Source: Cordilura impudica
Lineage: Eukaryota; Arthropoda; Insecta; Diptera; Scathophagidae
Assembly (NCBI GenBank): GCA_963682025.1
Contig: OY821519.1
Location: forward strand, 15,902,378-15,966,377
DNA: 64,000 nt
Direction of reading: 5' to 3'
Within the stretch, counting starts at the first letter, position 1, and the number at the start of each line of letters is the position of its first letter. This document shows, piece after piece, positions 25,749 to 37,513 of the stretch. The notes under the pieces are model-generated. The model was given only the letters and a program-made list of their open reading frames with translations, searched no databases and was not told where the DNA came from. The position numbers were made by a program, and so were the translations under genes.

Positions 25749-28367
25749 ATGTGTAAACATCTATACGCGCAGGGGGGTAAATTTCTATTTCACAATACAA
25801 TCGCAAAAACAGCGTAACACATCGGTGTGAGCTTAAGTGTAAATCGGTGTGACTTTATCTGATTGTATTTGTGAAAAAATTATGATATGTTCTTTTCTAA
25901 ACATTTTCCAATTGTCTTTCAAAAAACATCAATTGTATTTCAGAAAACATCAATTGTATTTCAGAAACCATCAATATAATTTCAGAAAACATCATTTGAA
26001 TTTCAGAAAACATAAATAGAATTTCAGAAAACATCAATATAATTTCAGAAAACATCAATCGAGTTTCAGAAAACATCAATTGAATTTCAGAAAACATCAA
26101 TAGAATTTCAGAAAACATCAATATAATTTCAGAAAACATCAATTGTATTTCAGAAACCATCAATATAATTTCAGAAAACATCAATTGTATTTCAGAAACC
26201 ATCAATATAATTTCAGAAAACATCATTTGAATTTCAGAAAACATAAATAGAATTTCAGAAACCATCAATATAATTTCAGAAAACAGCAATTGTATTTCAG
26301 AAAACATCAATAGAATTTCAGAAAACATCATTCGAGTTCCAGAAAACATCAATTGAATTTCAGAAAGCATTCAGAAACCATCAATATAATTTCAGAAAAC
26401 ATCAATTGTATTTCAGAAAACATCAACAAAATTTCAGAAAACATAAACTGTGTTTCAGAAAACATCAATAAAATTTCAGAAAACATCAATTGAATTTCAG
26501 AAAACATCAATATAATTTCAGAAAACATCAATTGTATTTCAGAAAACATCAATTGTATTTCAGAAACCATCAACATAATTTCAGAAAACATCATTTGAAT
26601 TTCAGAGAACATAAATAGAATTTCAGAAAACTTCATTTGAATTTCAGAAAACATCAATAGAATTTCAGAAATCATAAACTGTATTTCAGAAAACATCAAT
26701 AAAATTTCAGAAAACATCAATTGAATTTCAGAAAACATCAATATAATTTCAGAAAACATCAATTGTATTTCAGAAAACATCAATTGTATTTCAGAAACCA
26801 TCAACATAATTTCAGAAAACATCATTTGAATTTCAGAAAACATAAATAGAATTTCAGAAAACTTCATTTGAATTTCAGAAAACATCAATAGAATTTCAGA
26901 AAACATAAACTGCATTTCAGAAAACATCAATAAAATTTCAGAAAACATCAATTGAATTTCAGAAAACATCAATATAATTTCAGAAAACATCAATGGTATT
27001 TTAGAAAACATCAATTGTATTTCAGAAACCATCAAAATAATTTCAGAAAACATCATTTGAATTTCAGAAAACATAAATAGAATTTCAGAAAACATCAATT
27101 GTATTTCAGAAACCATCAATATAATTTCAGAAAATATCATTTGAATTTCAGAAAACATAAATAGAATTTCAGAAACCATCAATATAATTTCAGAAAACAT
27201 CAATTGAATTTCAGAAAACATCATTCGAGTTTCAGAAAACATCAATATAATTTCAGAAAACATCAATTGTATTTCAGAAACCATCAATATAATTTCAGAA
27301 AACATCAATTGTATTTCAGAAAACATAAATAGAATTTCAGAAAACATAAACTGTATTTCAGAAACATCAATAAAATTTCAGAAAACATCAATTGAATTTC
27401 AGAAAACATCAATATAATTTCAGAAAACATCAATTGTATTTCAGAAAACATCAATTGTATTTCAGAAAACATCATTTGAATTTCAGAAAACATAAATAGA
27501 ATTTCAGAAAACATCAATTGTATTTCAGAAACCATCAATATAATTTCAGAAAATATCATTTGAATTTCAGAAAACATAAATAGAATCTCAGAAAACATCA
27601 ATATAATTACAGAAAACATCATTCGAGTTTCAGAAAACATTAATTGTATTTCAGAAAACATCATTTGAATTTCAGAAAACATAAATAGAATTTCAGAAAA
27701 CATCAATAGAATTTCAGAAAACATCAATAGAATTTCAGAAAACATCATTCGAGTTTCAGAAAACATCAATTGAATTTCAGAAAACATCAATAGAATTTCA
27801 GAAAACATCAATATAATTACAGAAAACATCATTCGAGTTTCAGAAAACATCAATTGTATTTCAGAAAACATCAATTGTATTTCAGAAAACATCATTTGAA
27901 TTTCAGAAAACATAAATAGAATTTCAGAAAACATCAATAGAATTTCAGAAAACATCATTCGAGTTTCAGAAAACATCAATTGAATTTCAGAAAACATCAA
28001 TAGAATTTCAGAAAACATCAATATAATTACAGAAAACATCATTCGAGTTTCAGAAAACATCAATTGTATTTCAGAAAACATCAATTGTATTTCAGAAAAC
28101 ATCATTTGAATTTCAGAAAACATAAATAGAATTTCAGAAAACATCAATAGAATTTCAAAAAGCATCATTTGAATTGCTGAAAACATTAATTGTATTTCAG
28201 AAAACATCAATTGATTTTCAGTAAACATCAATTGCATTTCAGAAAACATCAATTGAATTTCAGAAAACAGCATAATCGACTGATTTTTTATGCACTGGAA
28301 AATATGATGTTGATGTTTTCTTTAATTATTAGATGTTTACATCCCCCTTGTGATCGGACTGACATGA
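25749..28367 (+). mobile_element. Family C element, copy 1 (21-bp satellite core)
   Basis: The left end is ATGTGTAAACATCTATACGC followed by CAGGGGGGTAAATTTC and TTTCACAATACAATCGC. The right end is TTAGATGTTTACATCCCCCT followed by TGTGATCGGACTGACATGA. GTGTAAACATCTA and its complement TAGATGTTTACA form subterminal inverted repeats, and TGTGA..TCACA can pair as a small 3' hairpin in better-preserved copies. T-runs border both sides. The core is the 21-bp satellite at 25905-28272. The layout (subterminal repeats, tandem core, 3' hairpin, T/T insertion) is that of Helentron-associated elements; the assignment is inferred. Confidence 0.75.
25905..28272. repeat. 21-bp satellite, about 112 units
   Basis: The unit is close to ATTTCAGAAAACATCAATTG plus one base, with five or so variant types differing at the last six positions (ATTGTA, ATAGAA, ATATAA, TTTGAA, TTCGAG). 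The unit is 3x7 bp, so the minus strand reads as a heptad-repeat peptide (MFSEIQL and variants such as MFSEILL, MVSEIIL and MFSETRM) for long distances (157, 332 and 322 codons). Units out of step near 26360 and 27360 shift the frame. The variants recur in blocks (for example 27590-27850, 27785-28060), showing multi-unit duplications. Confidence 0.95.
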
Positions 28368-28713
28368 TTTTTTTTTCTTTCTTTCTTTTCGTTACCGTGA
28401 TTTTTGCTATTGGTGTTAAAAATATGTAACCTAGTATATCAGCAACTTATTTTAATGATCATATACATATGTATATTAGAATGGGACGAAAGTAAAAAAG
28501 TACAATGATACAAATTGTAGAAGACTCTTTAAATAGCAATAAAATGTTCCGGTTTGCGAAATTTTCATCGTCTAAATACAAATGCATTATATTTAATAAA
28601 AATCACTACTCTTACTTTATTCCACAAATTGAAGAAAACAGTCAGTCCCAATATTACATATTGTGGAATAACATTTTTTTAGTTCAACATACTTGAAATG
28701 ATAGAATGAATGC

Positions 28714-29015
28714 ATGCGATACTTATTGTTGTATCCTGTGGACATGATATTCAAGTTGAAAAAGTTTAGAAATTATACTCACAACACGGCCAGGCATTTC
28801 GTTAAGCTCTACCCGTGGTTTTATATGCCCACATTACATAAATTCTTTATTCACGGATCAGAAATAGTATCACATACATTACTGCCATTTGGCCAACTAT
28901 CTGAGGAAGCTCAAAAAGCTCGAAACAATGATTTTAAAAATTATTTAATAGGTTTCTAATTAGCTCAGATCCATTACTTACCACCAAAAGTAAAAAAAAA
29001 TTCATCATATACCAC
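28714..29015 (+). pseudogene. Fragment of a multicopy arthropod mobile-type protein
   Basis: An 81-codon open frame contains NYTHNTARHFVKLYPWFYMP, then LHKFFIHGSEIVSHTLLPFG and QLSEEAQKARNNDFKNY. After a frame change, LISSDPLLTTK follows at about 28957-28990. From memory this string of motifs belongs to a family repeated many times in arthropod genomes and apparently mobile, probably the same one whose remnant lies at 4100-5200. The N-terminal half is not recognisable, although a 63-codon frame at 28505-28696 could be a decayed part. No catalytic role is known to me. Confidence 0.5.
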
Positions 29016-29191
29016 AGATGGCACTATATTTAATAATTTTCCCAAACATGACAGGTGGGAAAGAGGTTAATGATGATGAATATGAAGATGATGAATACGA
29101 AAGTGATGATGATTATATGATGAGTGTGAAATATGATGTAATGGTGATTAAAAGAATGCAAATTTTGTTGATATGGAGCATAATTAATTAA

Positions 29192-29887
29192 AAACAAGTA
29201 AGATAATTATAGTCTAGACCGACTATACGATACCCTATACCATGGTTTAGAGACTCTGTCTCTTCGGTCCAACTAATTGGATATAGAAAATAAGCATTAA
29301 CCAAATTTGAGTGGCATTTTTATTAATTTTTTTGGCTGCACATATGAAAAAGTTCATATTCGGTGCTATATTTATATGGGGACTAGGTCGAAAAATGGAC
29401 CGATCCTGATCATATTTGGTAAAGTCACTTATATTTTGAAAAAATATATACAAACCAAATGTGGAAAAAATCTGTGCAAAATTTTTGTTTTTTGATAGAT
29501 TTAAGTGAAGATCGGGAAGCAGTTCTATATGGGGCCTATGGCTAAGAATTGTCCTTTGAGCATTATTTTTGGATTAGTGATTAATAGGTATAATAAACAT
29601 ATACAAACCGAATTTGACTGAGATCTATATGATAATTTGGATCTTATGGCAATTTATGTCGATTTCATAGGGTTCATTTGTATGGAGACTAGGTCTGAAC
29701 ATGGACCAATTTCAATAGCGTTCATATATTTCTTCGAAATATATTCATATTGCGGACATCGCTAAACCGACTCAGAAAATAATTCTGAGTCGATCGGTAT
29801 AATACAAGATGGGTCTAGGTCAAATATTTTTGGTAGTTACAAACAGCAGCACAAAGTCATTATACCCAAACCACATAGGGTATAAAA
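29192..29887 (+). mobile_element. INE-1-like element, subfamily A (copy A1)
   Basis: It starts AAACAAGTAAGATAATTATA with GTCTAGACCGAC and ends TATACCCAAACCACATAGGG then TATAAAA. It shares GGGACTAGGTCGAAAAATGG, AGTTACAAACAGCAGCACAA and CTGAGTCGATCGGTATAAT with the other A copies. The CGGACGGA block seen elsewhere is lost here. It is non-coding. Confidence 0.8.
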
Positions 29888-31784
29888 AATAAATAAAAAT
29901 TCAAATACTTGATATTAAATTTAGCATAATATAGAAATATATTTATTTCCTTTTTTGTAATAGAGCATTAAATACACTATAGTTTGAAATTTGATTCATT
30001 AATTTATCTCCTTAGAATCGAAAGTTACACCAAAAATGGTGAACGAAGATAATTTTTTCCCAAAAACAAAAAAGCGCTTGACAGGTTTAAAAAAATGTTT
30101 AAAAATTATTTTTCTCCCAAATGGTAGATTTTAATGCACTAATAAAATTTATAAAAAAATATATATTTTTTTTAATGTGGTTTCTCTGAATTAATCCTCA
30201 TTTTGACTATCATTCGACCCACTGTGCGACGATTGTGGATACTCGCGATTAGTGTGGAAATTTGTTAACATTGCAAATCTTGTCAAAAACTGGTGCAGAT
30301 ATGAGGCTAACATCATTTGGGCGCCTTTTGAAATTATTAAAAGAAACTAATAAGAGTAAAAATCTCTGCACAGTGGTGTGCAGGGTATAAAAAAAAATAC
30401 GAGCTTAATTTAAAGTAACTTGTCGCGCGAATTTGTGATGACGTGTTAGTCCACAACTACCCAAAAAAAATCTTGACTTCGACCATAACCATCAAATAGA
30501 AAAACAAAACAATAAAAAAAAAGACAAACAGAAAAACTTTTAAAACAAAATACTATAGGAATTAATGAGGTAGTTGGCAATCGGCCCATTTCTTTGGGAA
30601 CTCAATTCGGTTGGCTTAACCGATTTTTTATGTGAGTGTACTTCATGGTTCTTCTATCAATTATAACTTTTAATTTTTAATATATATTTTTCTCTTTTCT
30701 CTACTCTCTTTACCAGTTTGTTTGTTTGTTTGTTATTTTGCCATTATTACCTTAAAAGTATCTTAATGGGTATTCAATATATATTTATAAATAGTTAAAT
30801 CATTCGCCTCAACAATTAATTCTGATTAAAAAATGTTGTTGTAACAACTATATTAAGATTAATTGAAGTGCCTTAAAGCTATAAGTAGCGAATAATTCGC
30901 TGCTAATATGACTGTTCAAACCAAAAAGTGCCCCGAGGAACAATCAATTCGACAAAATCAGGAAGATCCAGTAATTTTAATGTAGTCAAAAAATTACTTG
31001 TCCAAAAAAATGTTTAAATATTCAGACACGTGTATATGAACCACCAAGGAATTTATGTACCATTCATCTTGATTTTTTCCGCTTACCCCTTTTGAGAAAT
31101 GTAATAATTTAAATTACAAATTGAATAATATAAATTTTTTTCAATATAACAAATTAAAATAAATGTAAATACATCTATCAAACCAAATGTGTTCGTTTAC
31201 ATGAGGACTATTTTAATACCACAATATACGAAGTTGGTTTTTGTTGTATATAGTGCGTTTACATCTAAGCAAAATCTAGTATATACGAGATCACGAGCGA
31301 AATCTAGCTTATTTTTACTAGATTTCCCATACAAAACAAAATCTAGCTCGTTACTAGATTTGTGCAAAATCTCACAAAATCTTGTCAAACTTGGGCACTA
31401 CCAAATGATACTACTGTGTTTTTTTAATATTGTAGTAGAAAATTACAACGCAGTGACTGAAAAATTTACATTTAAAAACAAAAGCATAAAAAGGAAATAA
31501 AATATTAATTATTAAGAAAAAATTACGAATCTATAAAAAAAAAATTTAGTATTTGAAAAGTTATAACTTTTTATACTGACATATGCCCATTCCAATCTTG
31601 TAAATAATAATTGTGGAAAATTAATTTGTTTTTGCTGCTCAAACAATATATTTAACAAATGCTGAATTTTTTCGCAAAATTTCTATTTCAGTTTGTGCTT
31701 TTTTCATTTTAAATGCATAATATAATTCTAAAGTCTGTTCCTTTTTTAGAATTTTCCATATATCATTTTCCTATTGTTTTGTTT
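29888..31784. other. Intergenic DNA with minor repeat scraps
   Basis: There is a 40-bp INE-1-like 3' scrap (TCTGCACAGTGGTGTG then CAGGGTATAAA) near 30361-30392. A cluster of mirrored AAATCTAG/CTAGATTT words at 31262-31385 gives overlapping open frames on both strands. Otherwise nothing is recognised. Confidence 0.5.
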
Positions 31785-32609
31785 AATAATAATAATATAA
31801 CTTCGCCCGTCGTCTTTCGATTACTAGCCGCCTCTATACTGGGCATAGGTTGTCTACAAGATAACTCCATCTATCTCTTCGTTCAGCAACTTCTTTGAGT
31901 TCCCCAATGTTGTTGTATCTTCGTCCAGGACCGTCTGCTTCAAGACCGTTTTGTTCAAGCCTGTTTATTTCACCCAATGTTGATCTTCGCCAGGTGGTTC
32001 GTGGTCTTCTTACTCTTCTACTTCACTGGGGGTTGTATACCAAAGCTTGGTGACATACTTCATCCGATGGCTTACGAAGTGTATGTCCTATCCATCCAAA
32101 CTTCCTCCGCCGAACTTTCACATTTATGTCGTACATATCCGTCCTCGCCCAGAGTTCTTCGTTTGTTATTCTATTGGGCCAGAACACCCTAAGGATTCTG
32201 CGAAGACATCTATTGACAAAAGCGCGCAGTTTGTTTTGTATTGACTCCGTTACAAACCATGTTTCACATCCGTAGAGCAGGACAAAAAGGACACAAGCTT
32301 TATACAAACGGATTTTCGTGCTGAGGCTGTAGTCTTTTGAGCTTCATACCTTGCGAAGTTGAGTGTATGAGCCCAGCGCCTTCTTTATTCTATTTTGCAC
32401 ATATTTTAGGGTACCACCATTTTCAGATATTATACTTCCAAGGTAAGTAAACGCCTCAACACGTTCAACTTGATGCTCCAAGAAGTTTAGTTGCTCTGTT
32501 GACGTTGTGTTTATCAGCATTTCTTTGGTTTTTCCTACATTTACCTTAAGCCCAACTTTGGAGGATTCAAGTTCCAGGTCTTTAAGTTTGCTTTGCATAT
32601 CAATAAACC
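31785..32609 (-). pseudogene. 3' end of a non-LTR retrotransposon (LINE) ORF
   Basis: The minus strand, read in one frame from 32609 downward, gives the post-catalytic reverse-transcriptase region. The segments are KLKDLELESSKVGLKVNVGK, VEAFTYLGSIISENGG, TKIRLYKACVLFVLLYGCET and NKLRAFVNRCLRRILRVFWP. These are followed by FGWIGHTLRKPSDEV, RRPRTTWRR and DRWSYLVDNLCPV with a final TAG. An in-frame TGA replaces the expected Trp near 32345 and another TGA falls near 32021, so the frame is dead but otherwise intact. The copy is 5' truncated, as usual for LINEs, and ends in a (TAATAA)n-like tail at about 31783-31800. The catalytic YADD part is absent. Confidence 0.88.
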
Positions 32610-32740
32610 TAGTCTCCATACAAATATAATATCCGATATTAACTTTTTCATGTCCGAAGGCAAAAAAATTAATATCAATACCAATTAAATTTGGTTTACG
32701 CTTATTTCTCCAAACGCATGGTATACGGTATCGTAGAGTC
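32610..32740 (-). mobile_element. INE-1-like fragment (subfamily A 5' part)
   Basis: CCTAGTCTCCATACAAATAT, AACTTTTTCATGTCCG and CAAATTTGGTTTACGCTTAT, plus CGCATGGTATACGGTATCG, match the 5' half of subfamily A in reverse. It abuts the LINE 5' truncation point. Confidence 0.7.
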
Positions 32741-32999
32741 CCAGAACAACCCGACCTGACTAAGAAAACACAACAAATTTGGGAAAATTTTTCATAATTT
32801 CCTTTTTGCTTCAATAGCTTCAATACCATGTTTAAGGAAAGAACTATCTAGCTCAGGTGTCCCCAAACTAAGGCCCGAGCGATAGTTTTTTATGCCCACT
32901 CAAACACATATAACTAAAATTTAAAACACACTAAGAAATTTTGTTTCTAAAGTTTTTTAAAAATATTTTTAAACACATTACAAGCTTAACTATATTATA

Positions 33000-33367
33000 C
33001 TAGCAGATTGCAGCGCTCGAAATTCGAGTGCAATTTCTAGGCAACTTTATCTCTCAACTTAGCCAATTTACAAACAAACACTTTTTTGGTTTATTGTTAT
33101 TGTGAATGAAGATAACAAACTTATTAACAAACAGATTAACAAATTTAATAAACACACACATAGCATATGTGTAATTTTATGTATGTGTTAGTAGCAACTT
33201 TAAATGCAATTTACTCAAAATAAAGGAAAAAATTTTAAAAACTGTAAACCTGGTAAACAGCTAAAAAGAAATACCTTTCAAATAATGTACGTTTGGTCAA
33301 AATCGGGATAAAACGTTAGAACAAAACATCGGTCACAAGAAATCGCCTAGCGTATTAATATTATAGA
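33000..33367 (-). mobile_element. Non-autonomous Helitron-like element, copy c
   Basis: This is one of the best-preserved copies (368 bp). In its own orientation it starts TCTATAATATTAATACG after an A and ends with hairpin CTCGAATTTCGAG, 12 bp, then CTAG before a T. The TC start, 3' hairpin, CTAG end and A/T insertion are the four Helitron hallmarks. Confidence 0.88.
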
Positions 33368-33738
33368 TTATTACTCCATTCCTATTCCATTTAAAATTTT
33401 ACATAAGATTTATTTGTTGCTAAACACGCAAAAAATATATCTCAGAACTTTCAATTTTTTTTTTTTTTGGAAATAAAAAATTATTTTCCTAACTAATAAG
33501 TATATTTAGCGCTAAACATATATTTAGCGAGAATTCATCAAATGTATTTCCATGAACAAATTAAGTGATTACTGATATATCAGTTAGTGTTCAATTTTTT
33601 AAGGATATAGTAATGTTCAATTGTTTGTTAATTTATTGTGAGAATAATTAAAATTTAAATGATGTCGAAAAAAGAAAAGTAGATAATGGGTCGCCGCGTA
33701 TTTAATGAGCAGTAGTAAATTGATTATTTTTTTTCAAA

Positions 33739-35225
33739 ATGGTTAATGATAATTGTATATGTCTGATTTGTAGAGATAAAATAGCAGTATTAAAAGATTA
33801 CAATTTGAAAAGGCACTACACTACCAAACATAGTCTGAAGTTTGTTCAGTTTAAATATGATTTCCGTAAGAAAATATTAAGTGAGCTTAAGACCGATTTT
33901 CATGGCGAGAAAAACATATTACGAAAATTCACAAATCTAAATCTAAAGCCAGTTACCGCAAACGTTATTGCTGCAGAAGACCGACCTTTTCCTGATGGCG
34001 AATTTGTATAAAAATGTGTTCTCGAAATGACTGAAGAGCTATGCCCAGAGTCGGTAAAATTTTTTCTGCTATTAGCTTATCTTCGACCACCATCACGAGG
34101 CGAATTGAGGACTTAGGTGCTGATATGTGCTGCAATTGATGAGAGTGAAGATGTAGGCAATACTGCTCATTTACTTATTTTTTTATTCAGTTACTTTTTT
34201 TATGCTGCACTAAAAAGTTTGAAAGAATGGTGAAAGTATATTTTTAAAAGTATCGGAAATGATGGAAGAACTCAAATTAAAATGGGAATCAATTTCATTA
34301 TTACTACCGATAGGGCCAAAAATACTGTCGGTAAAAATATATGATTAATAGGTCGTATTAATACGATGTTTGAAAGTAATATCAACATGAAAAAAATGCA
34401 ATTAAACTGCATAATTCATCAGCAATCACTCTGTGGAAAAAGTCTAAGTTTAAGTTCCGTCGTGTCAGTTGTCATTTCCACAATAAACTTTATACGTAAA
34501 AAAGGATTGTATAACTGCCAGTTTAGAACATTCCCGGAAACTATTGAAGCTGAATATGGTGATTTGTTATATCACTATGAAGTAAGGTGGTTAAATCGCG
34601 GCCAAGATCTGAAACGGTTATTTGAACTTCAGCTGAAATTGACATTTTTATGACAGAAAAGTTAAGATCTGTTGCAGAACTATCTGATCCTGCATGGTTG
34701 TGGGATCTAGCTTTTTTCGACAAAGTAAAACTTATACACGAACTATTTATCGATGTCAAATCTCTTAGATCAAGATTGGAATTTTTTAAAAGACAATTTA
34801 AACAATATCTTTTCACACATTTTCAATCTTGTGCATATTTATGGGAAAATAGATCAAAAGATAAGAATATTTTCTCTATAAGTAGAAGTATCGACAATAA
34901 TGCATTGCTTCAAGATGAATTTAACAAACGCTTTTCCGATTTCTTTCGGAATCATGGATGACATGGATCCCAATTTAGAATTAGAATTTATTGATTTGGA
35001 ATCAAACGATACAATGAAATCACTCTTTAGAAATGAAAACACAAGCACATTTTATTTATTTGTGCCGGAAAATACTTTCAGCAATATTAAAAATTTTGCC
35101 AGGAATATAATTTCAATGTTTAGAAGCACCTATGTCTGCGAGCCAACCTTTTCTCGGATGAAATTTATATAAAATCAAAATTACGATCAAGACTGACGGA
35201 TGACCATTGGAAGGATTTTTTTTAA
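33739..35225 (+). pseudogene. hAT-family transposase remnant (ZBED/GTF2IRD2-like branch)
   Basis: The start at 33739 reads MVNDNCICLICRDKIAVLKD and then YNLKRHYTTKHS, giving a C2H2/BED-type zinc finger (C, C, H, H visible). Later pieces in shifted frames are NCIIHQQSLCGKSL, YHYEVRWLNRGQDLKRLFEL, DPAWLWDLAFFDKVKLIHEL and LQDEFNKRFSDF. The C-terminal dimerisation segment is FRSTYVCEPTFSRMKF, and then KLRSRLTDDHWKDFF in the next frame. At least four stops or frameshifts break it. The motif order is that of cellular and transposon proteins of the hAT superfamily. The copy is dead. Confidence 0.85.
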
Positions 35226-35378
35226 AATAAGCGTATCTAGTTTCAAAGCAAATATAATGAATGTCATTGAAAGATCAAACAACAAATGTGCCTTGTTCAT
35301 ATTAATTTCATTTTTTTAATAATAAGATATGTCTTTTTTTAGTTTTTTTTTTTTTGTGAGAATATTTTTAATAAAACA

Positions 35379-35450
35379 TTAGCAGAGCCCAGCCCTCGAA
35401 ATTCGAGTGCAAATTCTAGGAAATTTTATTTTATCATTCAATTTATTTCT
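35379..35450 (-). mobile_element. Helitron-like 3'-end fragment, copy d
   Basis: It has TTAGCAGAGCCCAGCCCTCG with the CTCGAAATTCGAG hairpin and CTAA terminus in reverse orientation. After about 70 bp the match to the family fades; a later scrap (GGCAATTAACAATTCAACAC, 35572) may be the displaced continuation. Confidence 0.7.
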
Positions 35451-35645
35451 TTCAATGTTTTTTAATCTATTTAACTCATTAAGTTTATTTCATTTTAAAT
35501 GTTAAATGTTGAACGCACAGAAATAAAGGCCACCTTAAGTGCCACTTAAAGGTATTAAAATTTTTGGCAATTAACAATTCAACACAGGCTATGTGTTATG
35601 CAATTATTGTTATATAATCTGTATGTTAACTTTCGTGTTGCATAG

Positions 35646-35930
35646 TGTAAAGTTAACTGTGCACGCATAACTTTCCTCAAACTCAACGAATTTAAACATT
35701 TAATAGCTTAAAAAATAGCTTGATCCACTGAGTGTTCTTAGACTTATGTCAACAGCCTACGTAAATTAGAACTCTAGTTATAGAGGTTTGAGTGAAGGAA
35801 AATATTAAAAAAATCTTGAAAAAATTTAATGTAAAGTTGATTGTGCACGCATAACTTTGCTCAAACTCAACGAATTTAAGCAGTTAATAGCTCATAGGAA
35901 AGAGCTTGATCCACTTACTGTTCTGAGAGT
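35646..35930. repeat. Direct repeat of about 100 bp
   Basis: Copies at 35646-35747 and 35830-35930 share GTGCACGCATAACTTTSCTC, AAACTCAACGAATTTAA and GCTTGATCCACT. The spacer is about 80 bp. It lies between Helitron copies d and e. Confidence 0.8.
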
Positions 35931-36220
35931 GACACGATTAAGATCCATTCATTAAAAGAGGAGCTATGAGATTTCGAATTGCTTGAGTGAATGTCTCCCA
36001 TAAGAAATGTATAGGGAAGAACCTCGTTTGAGTATAACTTGAGTAAGGTAGGAGTTGAGTAAATTTCAATGATTGACGACATATCTGTGTCTAAATACAT
36101 TTCATTAAAAAAAAATTAAGGAAATCGGCCGCATAGAACGGCCAGACGGACTGACTTTAGTTTTCATAAATTTTTTTAATATATAAGATAAATTTTCTGA
36201 AATCGATTTATATTTCTTTA

Positions 36221-36592
36221 TCTATAATATTAATAGGCTATGCAATTTCTTGTGATCGATGTTTTGTTCTACCGTTTTATCCCGATTTTGGCCAAACGTA
36301 TATTATTGAAAGGTATTTCTTTTTAGCGGTTTTGCAGATTTACAGATTTTTTAATTTTTTCCTTTATTTTGAGTAAATTGCATTTAAAGTTGCTACTAAC
36401 ACATACATAAAATTATCTAATGCTATGTGTGTTTATTAAATTTGTTAATGTGTTTGTAATAAAAATGAGTTTTTTTTTGTGTTGATTTGTGAATTGGCTA
36501 TAATTGATCAGCATACCTTTAGGGTCTTTATTTAATGAAAAATAAAATTTCCCAGAATTTGCACTCGAATTTCGAGAGCTGGAATCTGCTAG
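36221..36592 (+). mobile_element. Non-autonomous Helitron-like element, copy e
   Basis: This complete 372-bp copy has an A, then TCTATAATATTAATAGGC at the 5' end and CTCGAATTTCGAG, 12 bp, CTAG and T at the 3' end. The body contains TGTGATCGATGTTTTGTTCT and TATGTGTGTTTATTAAATTT, shared by all copies. It is the best reference copy here. Confidence 0.9.
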
Positions 36593-36864
36593 TATAATAT
36601 TAAAGCAACATATAAAATAATGAAAACTTTGATACAGGCCCGCTGAACTCATGAAAAATTTTTATGCGGCCCTCTACTTAAAAACACCTCTTCAATGTTG
36701 GCAAATCTTTTACCACCATGCCATGCAACATGATTTCAATTTCTATGCTATATTTTTGGCATCTAAATTTTTTTGCAGCGTTCGTGTCTGGTACTTTTTG
36801 GACTTTGTTTGTTGGTCTTAAAAACATCATGTGGACATTTCTTTCTTCCCAAACAATGTTTTCT

Positions 36865-37513
36865 ATAAATAGATCTGAGTTTTTTTCTTTAAATAACGAC
36901 GTAACTTAAATGTTTATTAAATTAATTTGCAGCACAAACGACGTATGTCAACCTACGTTTGATCGCTGGCAAATTATTTTCTCAGAAAACGACACATGGC
37001 GACATACGTTGTTATTAATGAAAGAAAGCAAAAAAATTTTTGGATTATTTTTCAGTTTATAACCACTTATAAAAACTTGTGTGTTTATTTCTGTTATTTT
37101 TTCTCACTATTATTCTTGATACGTTGTTATATTCTCATCCTAAGTCCCGTTAACTTTTTGTTGACGAACAAAAAAATCCATTTTTCAAGCAACAACAACT
37201 TATGTCTACATGGGTTGTTGCATTGGTAGTTTTCTTTTTCAAAGAAAACGACGTTTGTCGACATAAGTTGTTTTATCTGCACACACTTTAAGTGTTATTT
37301 ACATATTGTTTTTCGTCCTTCTCTATGATCTATTTCTCTGAAGATTTTTGACTCAAAATTTTATATAAAGTATTTATTGCCCATATCTACAAGACTGTTA
37401 AATAAAAAGCTCTAAAAACTTTATATCGAGCCCATAATTTCAAATATAATGTTTTTGGGCTCCCCTGAACATTTTGATTTTATGACATACGCGGTTATTC
37501 TAGAAAACCACGG
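36865..37513 (-). mobile_element. MITE family F, truncated copy
   Basis: It is the reverse complement of most of the element at 46932-47693: AACGACGTAACTTAAATG, CAACAACTTATGTCTACATG, GGGCTCCCCTGAACATTTTG, and the terminus GGTTATTCTAGAAAACCACG. The other terminus is missing. Confidence 0.8.

Larger units (their letters stand above)
32853..36690 (+). mobile_element. Broken hAT-type transposon
   Basis: The probable left end at 32853 reads CAGGTGTCCCCAAACTAAGG followed by CCCGAGCG, a typical terminus of one hAT branch (CAG start, GGCCCG). The region 36640-36680 has GGCCCGCTGAACTCATG and GCGGCCCTC, typical of the other end zone, but a clean CTG terminus is missing. The transposase remnant (33739-35225) lies between. 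Helitron-like copies (33000-33367, 35379 and 36221-36592) interrupt it. The boundaries are inferred. Confidence 0.6.

Noticed and set aside
25905..28272. CRISPR-like array
   Set aside because: There is no alternation of constant repeats and unique spacers. The units are contiguous 21-bp satellite copies in a eukaryotic genome.
25897..28273. Three long minus-strand open frames (157, 332 and 322 codons) as a gene
   Set aside because: They are entirely the 21-bp satellite. Frames are broken by odd-length units, there is no non-repeat coding sequence, and the array lies inside a mobile element.
31189..31500. A 103-codon plus-strand frame overlapped by a 63-codon minus-strand frame
   Set aside because: The overlap comes from mirrored AAATCTAG and CTAGATTT words. 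No known motif, and the composition is that of the surrounding intergenic DNA.
32344..32829. A 161-codon minus-strand gene
   Set aside because: It is a chance fusion of an INE-1-like fragment (N-terminal half) with the LINE reverse-transcriptase region.
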